Shown here: positions 21,515 through 33,163 of the stretch, one piece after another
Layout of the letters: every line of letters begins with the position of its first letter
Position numbering within the stretch: position 1 is the stretch's first letter
Assembly: GCA_037178625.1 (NCBI GenBank)
Contig: CM074140.1
Span: 682,001-746,000 of the forward strand
Reading direction: 5' to 3'
Source of the DNA: Skeletonema tropicum
Lineage: Eukaryota; Bacillariophyta; Thalassiosirophyceae; Thalassiosirales; Thalassiosiraceae
DNA length: 64,000 nt
The notes under the pieces: generated by a model
What the model was told of the DNA's origin: nothing
Databases searched by the model: none
The model's input: only the letters and a program-made list of their open reading frames with translations
Made by a program: the position numbers and the translations under genes

Positions 21515-22036
21515 ATGGCAAACCACGGCAACAGCAACAGCAATGATAATGATGCCATCAGACTTAGTGAAAACGATGCATCATTCAACCCAGGGCAAGG
21601 CCGAGAAGGTGGCAAAGCCGTTGCAGTGGCAAGCCGCTTACTTGTAGTTATATCCAAAGTCAAGATGGATGGAGGAGGAGATGCCGCTGAAGCGAAGGAA
21701 GGTGTACATCGCCAGAAGCGCTCTGGTAATGTTAATGTCAGCAAAATCTCAATCTCTAAGTCCAAGTTTCGTCGCTGCAACAAGCTACATCTACGTCCAC
21801 GTATTATAATCCCGGAGGCACGTGTCATCCAAGCCTACAATGAGCGCGCATACATCTCAGAAGACGAGGATGGAAGAGAACACCCGCCCATGCCGAAGGC
21901 AATTATGACTGTCAGCGCGATGGAGTGGTTGAGACAGAAGATCCAGCAAAAGCAAAAGAAGTTGAAGAACAATGACAGCAACGGCAAGCCTCATCATCAT
22001 CATCATTCAAGATGTCATTGTTTTGATTGTTGGTAA
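21515..22036 (+). CDS. small unrecognised Lys/Asn/Asp-rich protein
   Basis: A 173-aa protein from the ATG at 21515 (MANHGNSNSNDND). An upstream in-frame ATG at 21425 would add 30 hydrophobic residues but sits close to the dispersed repeat. I do not recognise it. The middle is basic (SKSKFRRCNKLHLRPRIIIPEARVIQAYNERAYI); a basic helix EWLRQKIQQKQKKLKNN is near 140-160; the end is His rich (HHHHHSRCHCFDCW). IIPEARVIQAYNERAYISEDEDGREHP looks ordered. Convergent with PRP16. Confidence 0.45.
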   Translation: MANHGNSNSNDNDAIRLSENDASFNPGQGREGGKAVAVASRLLVVISKVKMDGGGDAAEAKEGVHRQKRSGNVNVSKISISKSKFRRCNKLHLRPRIIIPEARVIQAYNERAYISEDEDGREHPPMPKAIMTVSAMEWLRQKIQQKQKKLKNNDSNGKPHHHHHSRCHCFDCW

Positions 22037-22210
22037 GAGAAGACATATGTTAAGATTGCAGACATATGCAGGCAGTATGAGCAGAGGCAGAGGAATGGTG
22101 GTACGGCTGCTAGATATGTCATGGTCAATGATGTTGAATGCGTTGCTGGCAAGTAGAAATTTGACACCTTGAACTACCATTCTATATAGAGGCGGTAGAT
22201 AATTAATTGA

Positions 22211-25200
22211 TTAAAATCCAACACGCCCTTTCTTACGCATGAATTTAGGAGTAGATCGCGATGCTGCTCTGCCTGGCGTTGCAACTGCTGAACGCCGCGA
22301 ACTGCTTGCCGAGCTGCTTCGCTTCTCTGATGCCTCTTTCTCGAGTTCACGCCGCTCCTCTTCCTCTTGCTTCTTTTGCATTTCCGAATCCATTTTGGCT
22401 TTATCTTCTCGTTCACGCTGGCGACGCTTCAACGCACTTTCGTAGGATTCCTTGACAGAGAAAAACATAGGGCCAAGTTCCGCTAGCCATTCTCCTTCAA
22501 CTGCAGTGACACAAGACATGTATTCTTTGGTTGTACTGATCAACTCGTGGTAACAGACGTAGTCAGGTGTGTAACCCAAACCAAACAGAGCACTCGATGG
22601 ATGCAACGCCGAAGGAATACCAGAAAGCATATTGATGTACTCCCCGATTCCTTTTATTTTTGAAGAATTTTGAAAGTACGCAGAGCAGATGGACTTCCGT
22701 ACTACGTCCCATCCTCCACCACAGCTCACAGGATGGAGCTTCTGCTGGTTCATCAAATCAACTAGCTGTGCGTGCACTTCTCGTGCTTTACGAATACCCT
22801 TGGAATGGATAAAATGCTTCGTACACCACTGGGAATCAAATTTGTACTGCTTGGCACGCAAAAAGACATTCAAAAGTGTCAAATGATCGCTTTCAGGAAC
22901 AAAAAACTTCTCACGGACGGAGTCGCTCTCTTCTTCTCTACCCTTGGGTCTGAAGAAGACGCTTGGGACGCTGAGCATGCTTACGACGATAAGGACTTCG
23001 GATGAGCATTTGCCATGCTCATGTGCGAATAGAAGCATTTTGCTGAGCGACGGATCCAAGGGAAACTCTGCCATACGTCGTCCCAGACTTGTAAGGTCTC
23101 CAGTATTGTCGAGCGCACCTAACATCCAAAGTTGATAGAGTGACGTCATAATATTGTCTTCTGGAGGAGGATCCATGAAATCAAAGTCCAGTAAATTCTT
23201 GACACCCAACGATTTTAGCAGCAACACGACATTGCTGAGATTGGTTCTTTGTATCTCAGGAACTGCCGTCTCCATCAACTCTTCACGAAACTGCCGGTCC
23301 GTGTAGAGTCTGAAGCAAAACCCAGGACCTGTTCTTCCAGCACGACCACTTCGTTGATTGGCGTTGGCCCTTGACACAGGTGTGACATTCAAAGCATCCA
23401 TACCTATCTTTGGATTGTACACTTTGAGCTTACAATAACCTGAATCAATGACGTATTTGATCCCATCCACCGTGAGACTAGTTTCTGCAACGTTTGTGCT
23501 CACTATGCACTTCCGCACGCCATCAGGTGCTGCATCGAAGATTTTCGCCTGCAGGTCAGCAGGAAGTTGAGAGTACATTGGAAGAATCAGAAGAGGCTTC
23601 GAATCGTCACCAAGATTTGCAACTTTCTCAGCAAGGACAGTGCAGCACCCCTCAATGTCTTCTTGCCCAGTCATGAAAATTAGGATATCACCAGGTGGTG
23701 AGTTGAAGTGTATCTGCAAGGTTTGTTTCACTGCCGCCATGACATAATCTTCCTGCACTGATTTGGCAAAGTAAGTCTCCACGGGAAACGTCCTGCCGGG
23801 AATCCTAAAGATAGGAACGCCTCCAAAGAAGTTCGAAAAGACATCAGCACTTAACGTGGCACTGGTCACAATTAGCTTGAGATCCGACCGACGAGCTGCA
23901 ACCTTTCTCAATACTCCAAACAACACGTCTGTATTCAGACTTCGTTCGTGAGCCTCGTCCATGATAATGGCACTGTACTTATTCAAATCTGGATCTCGCA
24001 GAGATTCTCGGAGCAAGACACCGTCAGTCATGTACTTGATCACAGTATGCTCGGTTGTTTGATCTTCAAAACGGATGGAATACCCCACAGTCCCGCCCAA
24101 ACTATCACGTCCTTCATCCAACGGCCGTTTCCCATCCTCTTTTACCATTGCAGCCACCTCTTCACTCACACGCTTGGCAACACTCATCGCTGCCACTCGT
24201 CTTGGTTGCGTACATCCCACGATGCCATACTCCGTATAACCCTCCTCCATCAAATATTGCGTGAGTTGCGTGGTCTTTCCCGATCCAGTCTCTCCTACAA
24301 CAATCACAATATTATTCTCACGGATTGTTTGCAAGAGAGAATCACGAACTGAAAAGGCGGGCAGATATTCACGTTGTTCTCGGATCGATTTGTTCCGTGC
24401 AAAGGCAGAGGTTGTTGAAGAGGACTTTCCATCGGTTGGTTTCTTCTTGGTAACGTGTGCGGCAAATCCGCTTGATTTTTTGTAATCCACTTCTCCACCA
24501 CCACCATCATCATCATCATCGTCGCGTACCGATTCAACACCTTTCTCATCCCCTCCTTTCCTATCATCTCCACCCTCCTCATCAGTATCCCCTCCCTGCT
24601 GCTTCTTCTTAACATCCGTAGTCACTCTCATCGCATCCCCCATCCGACTCCCACCCAACTCCCAAAACTTCTGCCTCATCCCACCCCGTTCCTTCTTCTC
24701 CCGTAACCGTTGCAACGTCACACTCCCCTCCCGTGCCATCCGTGCAAAGTCACTCGTGGCATCCCGTACCGTCGGGACTGCCTCTCTCAATACCGAAAAT
24801 GAGGCACGTCCACCACCTCCATCTCCATCATCTTTTCGTAGAAATGGGGGTGTGATTTGATGTACCAACAATTGTACCCGTAAATCATCTTGAGTATTAT
24901 TGACAAAATCCAAATCGACATTGGAACGTAATGCGGCACCAGAGGATAATAATCGATTTTCTTCCCAGGTTTGTTGATCTTTGTCTAGGGCGGATTGACG
25001 TGCGTGTCTTAATGAGGAGGATGGATTGACAGTAGCATTTCCATTGCGACGTTTTTCCATTTCAGCCTCACGTTTTCGAGTCACATCCGATTCAAAAATG
25101 AATCGACCTGAAGTTTCATTGGTTGTGTTGGTGTCAGAATTGGGTAGGTATTCATCATCATCGGCTAGATAGAATTGTCGATCAAATTCATCATCATCAT

Positions 25201-26167
25201 CTTCTTCATCATCATTATTGTTGGTGGTGGATTTGTTATTTAAATCTTTGTGTCGTTCATCAAATGGATCATCATCGTCCTCGTCATCATCATTATGACG
25301 CTGTTGTGTTTGACGACTCACATTATTCCTCATCGTACTACCACTACTACTGCTTCTACTACTACTACCACTCATCATCTGCTGCTGACGACGCAAAGAG
25401 GCAATCCTATCTTCTGCATCGTCTTTATTATCCCCTCTACTACCACTACGTTGAGGTGTTTCAATTTCCCACGAAGATGATGAAGAGTTGTTGTTATTAT
25501 TGTTGCCCCTTCTTCTCTGATTGGAATAATAATTGTCATTATCATTTTGTTGTATACGGGGTGTTGCATTCCAACTTGATCTTTTTCTATAATCATCATC
25601 ATCACGTCTTCTGTCAGAAGAAGTGGATGATGAGGAAGGTGTCACTTTTTGATGATACTGATTGGAATGACGTTGAGAATAAGAGTGCTGCCTGTCGTCA
25701 TTATAATACCGCTGCTGCTGCTGGTGCTGGTTTCCATAATACGATGATCTGCCATCACGCTCCTCTTCTCTACCCCGCTTTCTTCTTTTGTAACCACCAT
25801 CATTATCAGTGTTTCTATCATTATTATTCGAATAATATTGACGTCCATTAGTATCATCAGTGTACCTATCCCCACGACTACGATGATGATGATACTCCCT
25901 CTCTCTCCGCCGTTCCTCATTCCGTCGTACAATACGTGGATCTACCCCACCTGGATGGGAGGGAGTGTCATTCACGTGATGATTGTTGCGATAATTCTTT
26001 TTGGCCTTATTATTTGGTTTGTCCAGTCCCAGTAAACTCGTTTTTGGTTGGCGACCTTTTTTTTCATCGTCTGCTGCTGAGCGTTTGGAGGCGGAAGATT
26101 GGAGGCCTCCTTGAATACCTTGGGGGAGGAGGGAGCTTAGTCGGTTGATGTCAGTGTTGTTGTCCAT
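22211..26167 (-). CDS. PRP16: pre-mRNA splicing DEAH-box ATPase Prp16 (DHX38)
   Basis: A 1318-aa DEAH helicase, which in the family drives spliceosome remodelling between the first and second catalytic steps. Residues 1 to about 560 are a charged, low-complexity N-terminus (Arg/Asp/Asn/Gln/His runs), as usual for Prp16. The core has [10 protein letters not shown] near residue 624 (motif I), [15 protein letters not shown] (Ia), [13 protein letters not shown] near 735 (II), VTSATLSAD near 766 (III), [23 protein letters not shown] (V) and [12 protein letters not shown] (VI). HA2 and OB-fold regions follow ([35 protein letters not shown]). The end, [14 protein letters not shown], resembles Prp16 C-termini. 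Single exon, ATG at 26165-26167. Confidence 0.95.
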   Translation of the reverse strand: MDNNTDINRLSSLLPQGIQGGLQSSASKRSAADDEKKGRQPKTSLLGLDKPNNKAKKNYRNNHHVNDTPSHPGGVDPRIVRRNEERRREREYHHHRSRGDRYTDDTNGRQYYSNNNDRNTDNDGGYKRRKRGREEERDGRSSYYGNQHQQQQRYYNDDRQHSYSQRHSNQYHQKVTPSSSSTSSDRRRDDDDYRKRSSWNATPRIQQNDNDNYYSNQRRRGNNNNNNSSSSSWEIETPQRSGSRGDNKDDAEDRIASLRRQQQMMSGSSSRSSSSGSTMRNNVSRQTQQRHNDDDEDDDDPFDERHKDLNNKSTTNNNDDEEDDDDEFDRQFYLADDDEYLPNSDTNTTNETSGRFIFESDVTRKREAEMEKRRNGNATVNPSSSLRHARQSALDKDQQTWEENRLLSSGAALRSNVDLDFVNNTQDDLRVQLLVHQITPPFLRKDDGDGGGGRASFSVLREAVPTVRDATSDFARMAREGSVTLQRLREKKERGGMRQKFWELGGSRMGDAMRVTTDVKKKQQGGDTDEEGGDDRKGGDEKGVESVRDDDDDDGGGGEVDYKKSSGFAAHVTKKKPTDGKSSSTTSAFARNKSIREQREYLPAFSVRDSLLQTIRENNIVIVVGETGSGKTTQLTQYLMEEGYTEYGIVGCTQPRRVAAMSVAKRVSEEVAAMVKEDGKRPLDEGRDSLGGTVGYSIRFEDQTTEHTVIKYMTDGVLLRESLRDPDLNKYSAIIMDEAHERSLNTDVLFGVLRKVAARRSDLKLIVTSATLSADVFSNFFGGVPIFRIPGRTFPVETYFAKSVQEDYVMAAVKQTLQIHFNSPPGDILIFMTGQEDIEGCCTVLAEKVANLGDDSKPLLILPMYSQLPADLQAKIFDAAPDGVRKCIVSTNVAETSLTVDGIKYVIDSGYCKLKVYNPKIGMDALNVTPVSRANANQRSGRAGRTGPGFCFRLYTDRQFREELMETAVPEIQRTNLSNVVLLLKSLGVKNLLDFDFMDPPPEDNIMTSLYQLWMLGALDNTGDLTSLGRRMAEFPLDPSLSKMLLFAHEHGKCSSEVLIVVSMLSVPSVFFRPKGREEESDSVREKFFVPESDHLTLLNVFLRAKQYKFDSQWCTKHFIHSKGIRKAREVHAQLVDLMNQQKLHPVSCGGGWDVVRKSICSAYFQNSSKIKGIGEYINMLSGIPSALHPSSALFGLGYTPDYVCYHELISTTKEYMSCVTAVEGEWLAELGPMFFSVKESYESALKRRQREREDKAKMDSEMQKKQEEEERRELEKEASEKRSSSASSSRRSAVATPGRAASRSTPKFMRKKGRVGF

Positions 26168-26598
26168 CTTTATTGTTTGCTTATTAGTGATTATCTCTCT
26201 CTAGAGCTCACTTCTTCGTTCTGAGTATGTTCATCATCTTGTGTTCATATAAGTACTTATTGGCGTGCGGCGGCAGGGCAAGCTTCTCCCGGCTTTCGTG
26301 CTTTTGTTCTTGCTGCACGAAATTCTCTTGCTGCATAAAAGTGAGCATAATAGAGCACTTGTTTTTTGGGTAGGTGCTTTCGTAGATCCAAAAGGTTCAT
26401 CTGTATAATGTATTCTCTAGTTGTTATTATATGATTATGAGATTGGTGCTAAGCAGTATGCCAACATGTGAAGAACTGTTCTTTGCCTTAATTACAGAGC
26501 ACAGAGCTTGTAAGAGCCTGTTTTTTCTTATTACAATTACAATCTGCTGAGCAGTTTCTCCTTATGAACTTTCTGATTACTAGTAATAGTAAAACTCT
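26168..26598. other. intergenic region between PRP16 and the Helitron-like gene
   Basis: 430 bp holding the PRP16 promoter and the 3' flank of the Rep/helicase gene. I looked for a Helitron 3' end (hairpin then CTRR) and could not fix one. Confidence 0.35.
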
Positions 26599-29500
26599 TC
26601 ACTGCATTGTATCGATCTCTGCATTTGATTGGTAACCCAACATGTCGAGAACTGGTCGTTCTTTGGTGTCCTTCAAACGTTGCTCGAAGCGAATGAGATT
26701 TTGAGGAATATTGAAGCCGCGTTCCAGGTCTAAGGGTTTCATCAGATACAGTCCAGCTAGTGTTCTCACCCTCGACAAGACAACGTAGACCCAGTTCACG
26801 CATCGATAATTCCAGTCATTGACGATGAGGATGTCTTTGGACATTCCCTGGAGCTTGTGGCCTGTTGTTGCTATGTTAGAGTTGACAGGAACCTGTTTGA
26901 CCTTGGCGTTGCCGATGGTTGTACTGATTGTTTCAGTCAGAGGGAACTTGATTGTGGCTGAGAATTCTTGTGGTTTGAGCTTGAAGGTCCGTGCTTTGGT
27001 GCCGGTGGTTGGGTAATGCTCGAACTCCACCCACTCCACGTCGTCAACCGACACAGTCCATACCTTCTTTCCATCCCAATTTTTCCACCTCCTCTCCCGC
27101 CCATCCTTTCTAAGTTTGATTTTCAAGCACTTGCAAAGAGTCCCGTTGCCTCGCCCTTGGTCAAGATCCTCATTCGTTATGCACATATGGTGGGATCCGG
27201 GGTAGATGCGTAGGGCAGGCTCGATTTTAGCTCCTTTTGCTGCAAACTCGGTTGACCTTATGTCATCATCTCCCAGCTGCGTGATGACAGTGTCATGGAA
27301 ATGCGCGGAAACTTTTCTACGCTGCCTTCGTTTCCTCTTCTTGCTGTTGCCGCTTTCATTCTCAGTCGTTTTGGATATAGATACTGATGCCTCAATTATG
27401 AGAGTGTGATCAGGAGGTGGGCTATCGTCATCAATGGTAGGATGCGATTCATCGATGTGCATTTTGAATGATGCTGCCGTGACGCCATTTCGTTCTTTGT
27501 TGGTAGAGCATGCAAAACATGCGTCAGGTGCGTGTTCGGGCAATGTTAGCGTGGAAGTGGAGCTAGTACTAGTGCTGACGACGCGCTTGTTTATTAGCTC
27601 TCTATCTTCACGTGTATCCTCCCCCATTCTCATTCTAGCGAGTATTTCCCCAAACTCGGGGTCGTCTTTGAATCTGTGGCTATTATCAAGAAAGATGGCA
27701 CAGTTGATAGTATTCTCCCAAATTGAAGCTGCATCGGAGTCTGAGTAGAGGACATCATCTTCTGCACAGATTGGCTTCAGTTGGTGGAAGTCTCCAGAGA
27801 AGACTATTGAAACCCCCCCATAAACCATGTCATATCGGCCTGTCAGCTTTTTCAGCTGTTTGTCAAGTTTTACGACATCGTTTGCCTTGAAAAAAGATAT
27901 TTCATCAATAATGAGGATTCGCACATCATCGCGCCAAATAGCCCTCATCTCATCATTGATCCTACTTTTGTTCAAGTGGGCTGCGCTGTGGATTGTTGTT
28001 CCTCCAAAGAGAGCTGCAGCTGAACCAGTCGTTGCAGTGAAGTAGAAGGTATAATCATTGAAGGCGGCTGCGATAGCAGTGCAAAATCTGTGACAGTAGT
28101 ATTGGGCTGCTTCCATAGTTGTACTCTTGCCACAACCAGCGGGACCTGTGATGAACATAACGAGGTGCTCCTTTCCTCCCTTTGCTTTGAGATCCCGGAC
28201 TAGACTGTCTTTTGTATGTTGCACGCTTTCCGCCAAGGGACCGAGCGTTGCTCCTAGCAATTCTCCAAGCTTGGTATCATAGTGATTTCCCTCCATGACG
28301 AGCTGGAGCAGAAATGTACAACACACTATTTGATAGGCAATAAATTGTTTGTTGTCGAGGTTGTACTTACTGCTCTTGCCCCTTGCAATCTCGTACATGG
28401 TGGGAATCTGTTTGAGACATTGCTGCCTTAACTTTAACGATGAAGGTTCTTCTCCATCTTCATCTCCATCTTCATCTCCATCATCCATGTCTCTATCAAA
28501 GGTACCTTCATCACTGCTACTAACAAGCAAAGATCCTTGAATGAAAGTGAGGATGTCCTCATATCGGACACGAACATTGTAGGATGCGGACTGCTGCTGT
28601 TGATGATTGTTGGCGTCAGCGTTGTTTTGAGTGTGCTCTGAATTTGTGGTTGATGTCGATGGCTTGTTTGCAGTTGCAAGTACGGACACATTGTCATCAA
28701 CGTGAGTTTTGATAGCGCTACATGCACGAACATTTGCTCTTTTCATTATCTTGGCATGAGACCTGAGGTCGGCGTCAGCAAGTGGCCGTGATTCTAAGGC
28801 TTGGAATTGCTTTAAACCCTCGTCATTCATATTATCAAAGAAGTCACTTATGTCAATATCATATCCATCATCGTTGTCCACGTTTTCTCTCTTTCGTTTC
28901 CCAGTACTCTTTGGAGTGTCCGTCAAGTATGTGATCTTGCTTTTGGGTCGTTTCATTTCCTTTTCGGCCATGCGCCTCGTTTCGATGTTTTCCAGAATCA
29001 TCCTACCGCGGTTCCAAAATTGTTTTGACAATGGATTCAAACCAAGTGTGTCGTCGATGATCGCTTCACTATACTCTTTCGTCCCTCCTACATCAACAAA
29101 CTTTTGCCAGTAGGTCCCATTCTTCACCAAATCTTCTGCTTTGCTGAATGGATAGAATAGCAGCATTGCTGTTTTTGCGTACCTTTCTCTGTGCTGCACA
29201 GTTCCACTATTGGGGATATCCTCAAGCACATCTAATGACTTCACGTCGCAAAGGTCTGTGGCCATGTATATGATGGGAATGACTGGATGTGTTCGTCTCG
29301 TAAGGTAGCAATATTTTTGACCTTGGTGGAGGTCGGCAAACTTGTAGGATGTGGTAGTAGTGCTTTTGCTCCTGGCGTTCAATTGCTTGAAGCTCTTGTA
29401 TTCCTTTTTGTACCACATTGTGTACTCGTAAAGGCACAAGTTGTTGAGCTCGGTTGGCCTGTGAATGTAGTCGTAAGTCGAGCAATCAGCCCATGCAATT

Positions 29501-32500
29501 GTTTCCTTTGTGTCGTCGTTCCAATTCCTCCGCAAACGGAAATGCATGCCTTCCTTCTCTTCTAGTACATTCTCCATGTTTTGAAGTGAAATGTGATCGA
29601 AATCATGTGAGTAAGTGAACCTTTCTCCCCCTTGGAAGATCAGTAAGTGGGCCATAGTGGAGCTTACAACGTCTCTGGAAAGAAATGCGTTCACCCCGGT
29701 AATTATTCTCCCGAGTCCTTCAACAAAGCAGGCATGTTCCTCTTCGCCGTCATCTTTGTCTGTGGTTGTGCTGCCTTCTGCTAGAGCTGTGGCTGTGACA
29801 TCTTCTGCTGGCTGGTTCTGCATTCTCTCCTCCTCCTTCTCCTCATTTTCATGTCGATCTCTATGTTGCTGGTGTTCATGTGCTCTATACAGCCTCCTGG
29901 CCATTGAGGCATGGACTCGACGGTATGCCATCTTGTCTTCGGATTGTGTGTCTTTGGACTTGTACAGCGTGGTGTAATAGGAGTGGCTCCAATCACCCAG
30001 TGTTACATTGGTATTGCTTCCAATAACATCTGAAATCGCCAAGCTGTGTTGGTTGAGAAACTGACTGCCATTCTGTCTTTTCGGTAAGATTGCATACTGA
30101 GATTTTTCTTCTACCTCACCATTCAGATGGTGATGAAGGATGACCTTGACCCCATTGGCGTCGCTTGTGTTACGATGATCATCGTCTCTCAGGCCTTCTT
30201 TCACGCCAGCTATTGCTTCATTGTCGAAAATGATGGAATCTTCACTTGCCATCTCTGGCAAATGCCCTCTGCATTCTGCTTTCCCACCCTTGAAACATGT
30301 TCCCCGATGTGTATAATCATGCTCGTCAAAAACAAGATGCAGGAGGTCCCTGCGTAGGTTTCTATCATGTAGCCATTCATGAGTTACTTGTTCTTGTTCG
30401 TTGGCTCCATCTCCGTCTCCGTCCGCATCCATTATGATGTGTTGTTGTTTCAGCGCTTCAGTAGGACTTCCTTCCTCTTCAAAATCAAAAGGGTAGCGAA
30501 TCGCTGCTTGATCGAGCCATTCCTTTTTCATGTTTGTTGAAGAGTCTGGTGCGTCTTCTTTACTGCTATCTGCATGATCTTGAAGTGTTTGTTGACGTAA
30601 GTGACTAATACCCATGTTAATACACTCTGATGGCGAAAATGTTTTCCCACACTGTTTGCATTCCAATACTTTGCCCTTAACATCAAGGCAATGATCCTGG
30701 TGATGTGCTTTGCGAAGGATATTCTTATCTTCTACCTCCTGGAGTATTTCGTGCATAGGCATCGTAACAGGGCTATCTTCATCACAATTGTGAGTCACAA
30801 CAAAATCAGTCCCATAGCTGGCACAGACAACTTTGTCAATGTATGATATGAGAGCATCCCTTGCGGCTTTCTTTTTTCTGTCATCACTATGAAATAGAGC
30901 ATCTCTAATTTTGTTGAAGTCTTTTACCCATATTTGCCAGTGACTATGAAGTGTCTTCCTGCCTTGCTCTTCGTCAGTTCTTGAGTACGCTATTGGTACT
31001 CCGAACACGCCTAGTCGCCCTGTTTGTTTCTTTGGGTCCCAACCTATCAAACATTCTGTAATAATCTGCATCAAATGCTGGTAAACAAGAGAACATGCCC
31101 CTGGATACAGACGTCTGGTCTCCTTTCTCAGCTCAAAGTTGAATCTACATTCTTTCAAGTGGTCTTCGTCATCCCAGACACCAAGATTTGGCAGCACCAC
31201 CTCCTTGCCAGCGTTGGCGAAGACTTGGACCCTGATGGTGCATTCATCACATGGAGTCGTAGTTAAGAAAATGGAATGGCCTCCGAAGTAGTTATCCATT
31301 GCGAAATGCTTGCGGCGATTTTGTTTGGCACTCAAAGCAGTGTACCCGACTGGTTTGCACGCTGCCTCCACTGCCCTGATGTATTCTCCAGCCGTTCCAT
31401 TTACCCTTTGGCGGGTTTGTTTTTGAAACAATGCCTGATCGAGGTCTTTCATTTTGAGTTTTGACATCTTCTCCGCAAGTGACTGGCCGAATAAACTGGA
31501 TTTGCAAGTGACCACGGCTGTCTCGTAACTGCGCTGCCGATTGAACATGTGGTTCAGCAAGAGGAGAAAGTCCCCCCTCATGAATTGAGGAAGCGAGAGT
31601 CGGCAGTAGTAACGATAGCATTCCACCGGAGATATGTGAGTCCTCCGCTTTGCCTTTGGCCCCCCTTGACCAAAAGGAAATTGCAGTGGCGCAATATTCT
31701 CGAGAAGAAGTTCTCTAAGATCTGCATACTTGCTACCATTGACCAGAAGTGTTGGCATTGTACGATCAATCATAGCTTTGGTAAACTTCTGGTTGGATTC
31801 GTAAACCCCTGTATCATCTTGCGGCTCATGGATGCTGGTGAAGTGGAACGAAGCTCCAGCAAACTTTGCTTCTAGATCTGGATCATGTTCTTGATCAGTA
31901 TTGTTGGGTGTTTCTTCGTCGACGATAATGTTGGGCTGAGGGCACTGTGATGGTGCGGTAACTCCTTCATATCCTGGGTGGCCAGACTCATTAACGAACC
32001 ATTCTAATATTTCCATCATTTTCTCTGTGTCAAGCCTTGCTCTTTTTTTCACTATTTCCTTCTGTTTCGGAGTCATTCGTCCACATAACACGACATAAAC
32101 AAGCGGGTTTGCACCTGTTGTCAAGAAGTGATTCATTACAGAACCAGTATGGGTAAGATCAACCTCGAAAAAGCTAAAGTGACCACGGATAGCTTTGTGA
32201 GCACCAGCTGTATACGCGAATATGTAGGCAAAAGGGCGGACAGGAGCTAATAGCGAACACATCTGCTCTGTGATTTCCTCATTGGCAATGATATCCGTGG
32301 GGATGTGGCCGATGGCAAAGCCGTTACTGATGGCATACTTGGGCGGTGAATCGCTATCATTGTGCCACGCACTGTAACATTGGCTGCATGCCTCAAATGC
32401 TACACATCCGTTCTTGTTCTTGGTCTTCTTGGCTCTTGGTGATAGCAGAAGGCCTTCGAGCTCTTGGCCTTTGATTTCATACTGTGAAATAAGCTCATCT

Positions 32501-32931
32501 TTCAGCGTGACATGGTGGTAGTCCTCATAGGATTTGACGCTTATCCTATTTTTCTGAAAACGAAGCGAATCAACTGTTATCTTGTGGATAGCCTCACACC
32601 CAATTATTAGCCTATCGCATAGTACACAGACAGCAGTGCGAAATGCATTTGGATTGCTATCGACTCTCATTATTTTCTTTTGGTCATGATTGCGTGCCTG
32701 TTGGACTGGATGTGTTCTGTCAACAACGATCTCGTAATCACAACTCTTTCCAATGCTCTCCTCTGCGCTCATCGCATTCGTTCGTTGACGGTAAAGCCTT
32801 GCCGCAGCGGTCTTTTTTGCCTTCTGAGCTGCCCTCTCCTCTGCGCTCATCGACTCAATCTTGCGTTGACGGCAAAGCCTTGCCGCAGCGGTCTTTTTTG
32901 CCTTCTGAGCTGCCCTCTCCTCTGCGCTCAT
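26599..32931 (-). CDS. Helitron-type Rep / PIF1-like helicase protein
   Basis: A 2110-aa open frame. Residues 1-60 are two full copies of a 27-residue repeat (MSAEERAAQKAKK...RQRKIES). Cys pairs near 100 and 185 may bind metal. Residues about 215-260 (NEEITEQMCSLLAPVRPF) resemble DUF6570, and about 550-700 resemble Helitron_like_N (IFLTTTPCDECTIRV). LHSHWQIWV near 660 gives an HxH motif, and SYIDKVVCASYG near 695-705 gives two tyrosines as in Rep nucleases. CKQCGKTFSP is a zinc-finger-like pair near 760. A PIF1/SF1 helicase follows: GPAGCGKST near 1596, LIIDEIS near 1672, FSGDFHQLKP, and TGHKLQGMS and YVVLSRVRTL near 2025-2060. The gene is open from this ATG, but its natural N-terminus lay further upstream and is now broken. 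Confidence 0.8.
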   Translation of the reverse strand: MSAEERAAQKAKKTAAARLCRQRKIESMSAEERAAQKAKKTAAARLYRQRTNAMSAEESIGKSCDYEIVVDRTHPVQQARNHDQKKIMRVDSNPNAFRTAVCVLCDRLIIGCEAIHKITVDSLRFQKNRISVKSYEDYHHVTLKDELISQYEIKGQELEGLLLSPRAKKTKNKNGCVAFEACSQCYSAWHNDSDSPPKYAISNGFAIGHIPTDIIANEEITEQMCSLLAPVRPFAYIFAYTAGAHKAIRGHFSFFEVDLTHTGSVMNHFLTTGANPLVYVVLCGRMTPKQKEIVKKRARLDTEKMMEILEWFVNESGHPGYEGVTAPSQCPQPNIIVDEETPNNTDQEHDPDLEAKFAGASFHFTSIHEPQDDTGVYESNQKFTKAMIDRTMPTLLVNGSKYADLRELLLENIAPLQFPFGQGGPKAKRRTHISPVECYRYYCRLSLPQFMRGDFLLLLNHMFNRQRSYETAVVTCKSSLFGQSLAEKMSKLKMKDLDQALFQKQTRQRVNGTAGEYIRAVEAACKPVGYTALSAKQNRRKHFAMDNYFGGHSIFLTTTPCDECTIRVQVFANAGKEVVLPNLGVWDDEDHLKECRFNFELRKETRRLYPGACSLVYQHLMQIITECLIGWDPKKQTGRLGVFGVPIAYSRTDEEQGRKTLHSHWQIWVKDFNKIRDALFHSDDRKKKAARDALISYIDKVVCASYGTDFVVTHNCDEDSPVTMPMHEILQEVEDKNILRKAHHQDHCLDVKGKVLECKQCGKTFSPSECINMGISHLRQQTLQDHADSSKEDAPDSSTNMKKEWLDQAAIRYPFDFEEEGSPTEALKQQHIIMDADGDGDGANEQEQVTHEWLHDRNLRRDLLHLVFDEHDYTHRGTCFKGGKAECRGHLPEMASEDSIIFDNEAIAGVKEGLRDDDHRNTSDANGVKVILHHHLNGEVEEKSQYAILPKRQNGSQFLNQHSLAISDVIGSNTNVTLGDWSHSYYTTLYKSKDTQSEDKMAYRRVHASMARRLYRAHEHQQHRDRHENEEKEEERMQNQPAEDVTATALAEGSTTTDKDDGEEEHACFVEGLGRIITGVNAFLSRDVVSSTMAHLLIFQGGERFTYSHDFDHISLQNMENVLEEKEGMHFRLRRNWNDDTKETIAWADCSTYDYIHRPTELNNLCLYEYTMWYKKEYKSFKQLNARSKSTTTTSYKFADLHQGQKYCYLTRRTHPVIPIIYMATDLCDVKSLDVLEDIPNSGTVQHRERYAKTAMLLFYPFSKAEDLVKNGTYWQKFVDVGGTKEYSEAIIDDTLGLNPLSKQFWNRGRMILENIETRRMAEKEMKRPKSKITYLTDTPKSTGKRKRENVDNDDGYDIDISDFFDNMNDEGLKQFQALESRPLADADLRSHAKIMKRANVRACSAIKTHVDDNVSVLATANKPSTSTTNSEHTQNNADANNHQQQQSASYNVRVRYEDILTFIQGSLLVSSSDEGTFDRDMDDGDEDGDEDGEEPSSLKLRQQCLKQIPTMYEIARGKSSKYNLDNKQFIAYQIVCCTFLLQLVMEGNHYDTKLGELLGATLGPLAESVQHTKDSLVRDLKAKGGKEHLVMFITGPAGCGKSTTMEAAQYYCHRFCTAIAAAFNDYTFYFTATTGSAAALFGGTTIHSAAHLNKSRINDEMRAIWRDDVRILIIDEISFFKANDVVKLDKQLKKLTGRYDMVYGGVSIVFSGDFHQLKPICAEDDVLYSDSDAASIWENTINCAIFLDNSHRFKDDPEFGEILARMRMGEDTREDRELINKRVVSTSTSSTSTLTLPEHAPDACFACSTNKERNGVTAASFKMHIDESHPTIDDDSPPPDHTLIIEASVSISKTTENESGNSKKRKRRQRRKVSAHFHDTVITQLGDDDIRSTEFAAKGAKIEPALRIYPGSHHMCITNEDLDQGRGNGTLCKCLKIKLRKDGRERRWKNWDGKKVWTVSVDDVEWVEFEHYPTTGTKARTFKLKPQEFSATIKFPLTETISTTIGNAKVKQVPVNSNIATTGHKLQGMSKDILIVNDWNYRCVNWVYVVLSRVRTLAGLYLMKPLDLERGFNIPQNLIRFEQRLKDTKERPVLDMLGYQSNAEIDTMQ

Positions 32932-33163
32932 CGACTCAATCTTGCGTTGACGGCAAAGCCTTACCGCAGCGGTTTTTTTTGCCTTCTGAGCTGATATTGG
33001 TTCATATATTGATTATAGAGAGAAGTAAGGTCGCTCGCTTCGCTCGCTCCCGACTCAATCTTGCGTTGACGGCAAAGCCTTACCGCAGCGGTTTTTTTTG
33101 CCTTCTGAGCTGCCCTCTCCTCTGCGCTCATCGAGGCATTCTTGCGTTGACGATAGATCTTGT
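32740..33163 (-). repeat. 81-bp coding tandem repeat (27-residue units)
   Basis: Units of 81 bp encode MSAEERAAQKAKKTAA plus RLCRQRKIES. At least four are seen here, and two more degenerate ones lie beyond the inserted transposon (36157-36330). Between 32994 and 33053 a 60-bp stretch replaces 23 bp of a unit, and the net +37 shifts the frame. Confidence 0.85.
32932..33163 (-). pseudogene. disconnected N-terminal repeats of the Helitron-like gene (inner part)
   Basis: The minus frame starting in the transposon end reads YRQRKNASMSAEERAAQ, then a second unit, then SGASEASDLTSLYNQY from the 60-bp replacement, and stops at 32961. It is out of frame with the main 2110-aa frame, so this part cannot be translated together with it unless an intron I cannot find removes the break. 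Confidence 0.7.

Noticed and set aside
25123..25851. Plus-strand His/Tyr/Cys-rich frame of 242 codons
   Set aside because: Antisense of the low-complexity Prp16 N-terminus (Asn/Asp/Arg codons), not a gene.
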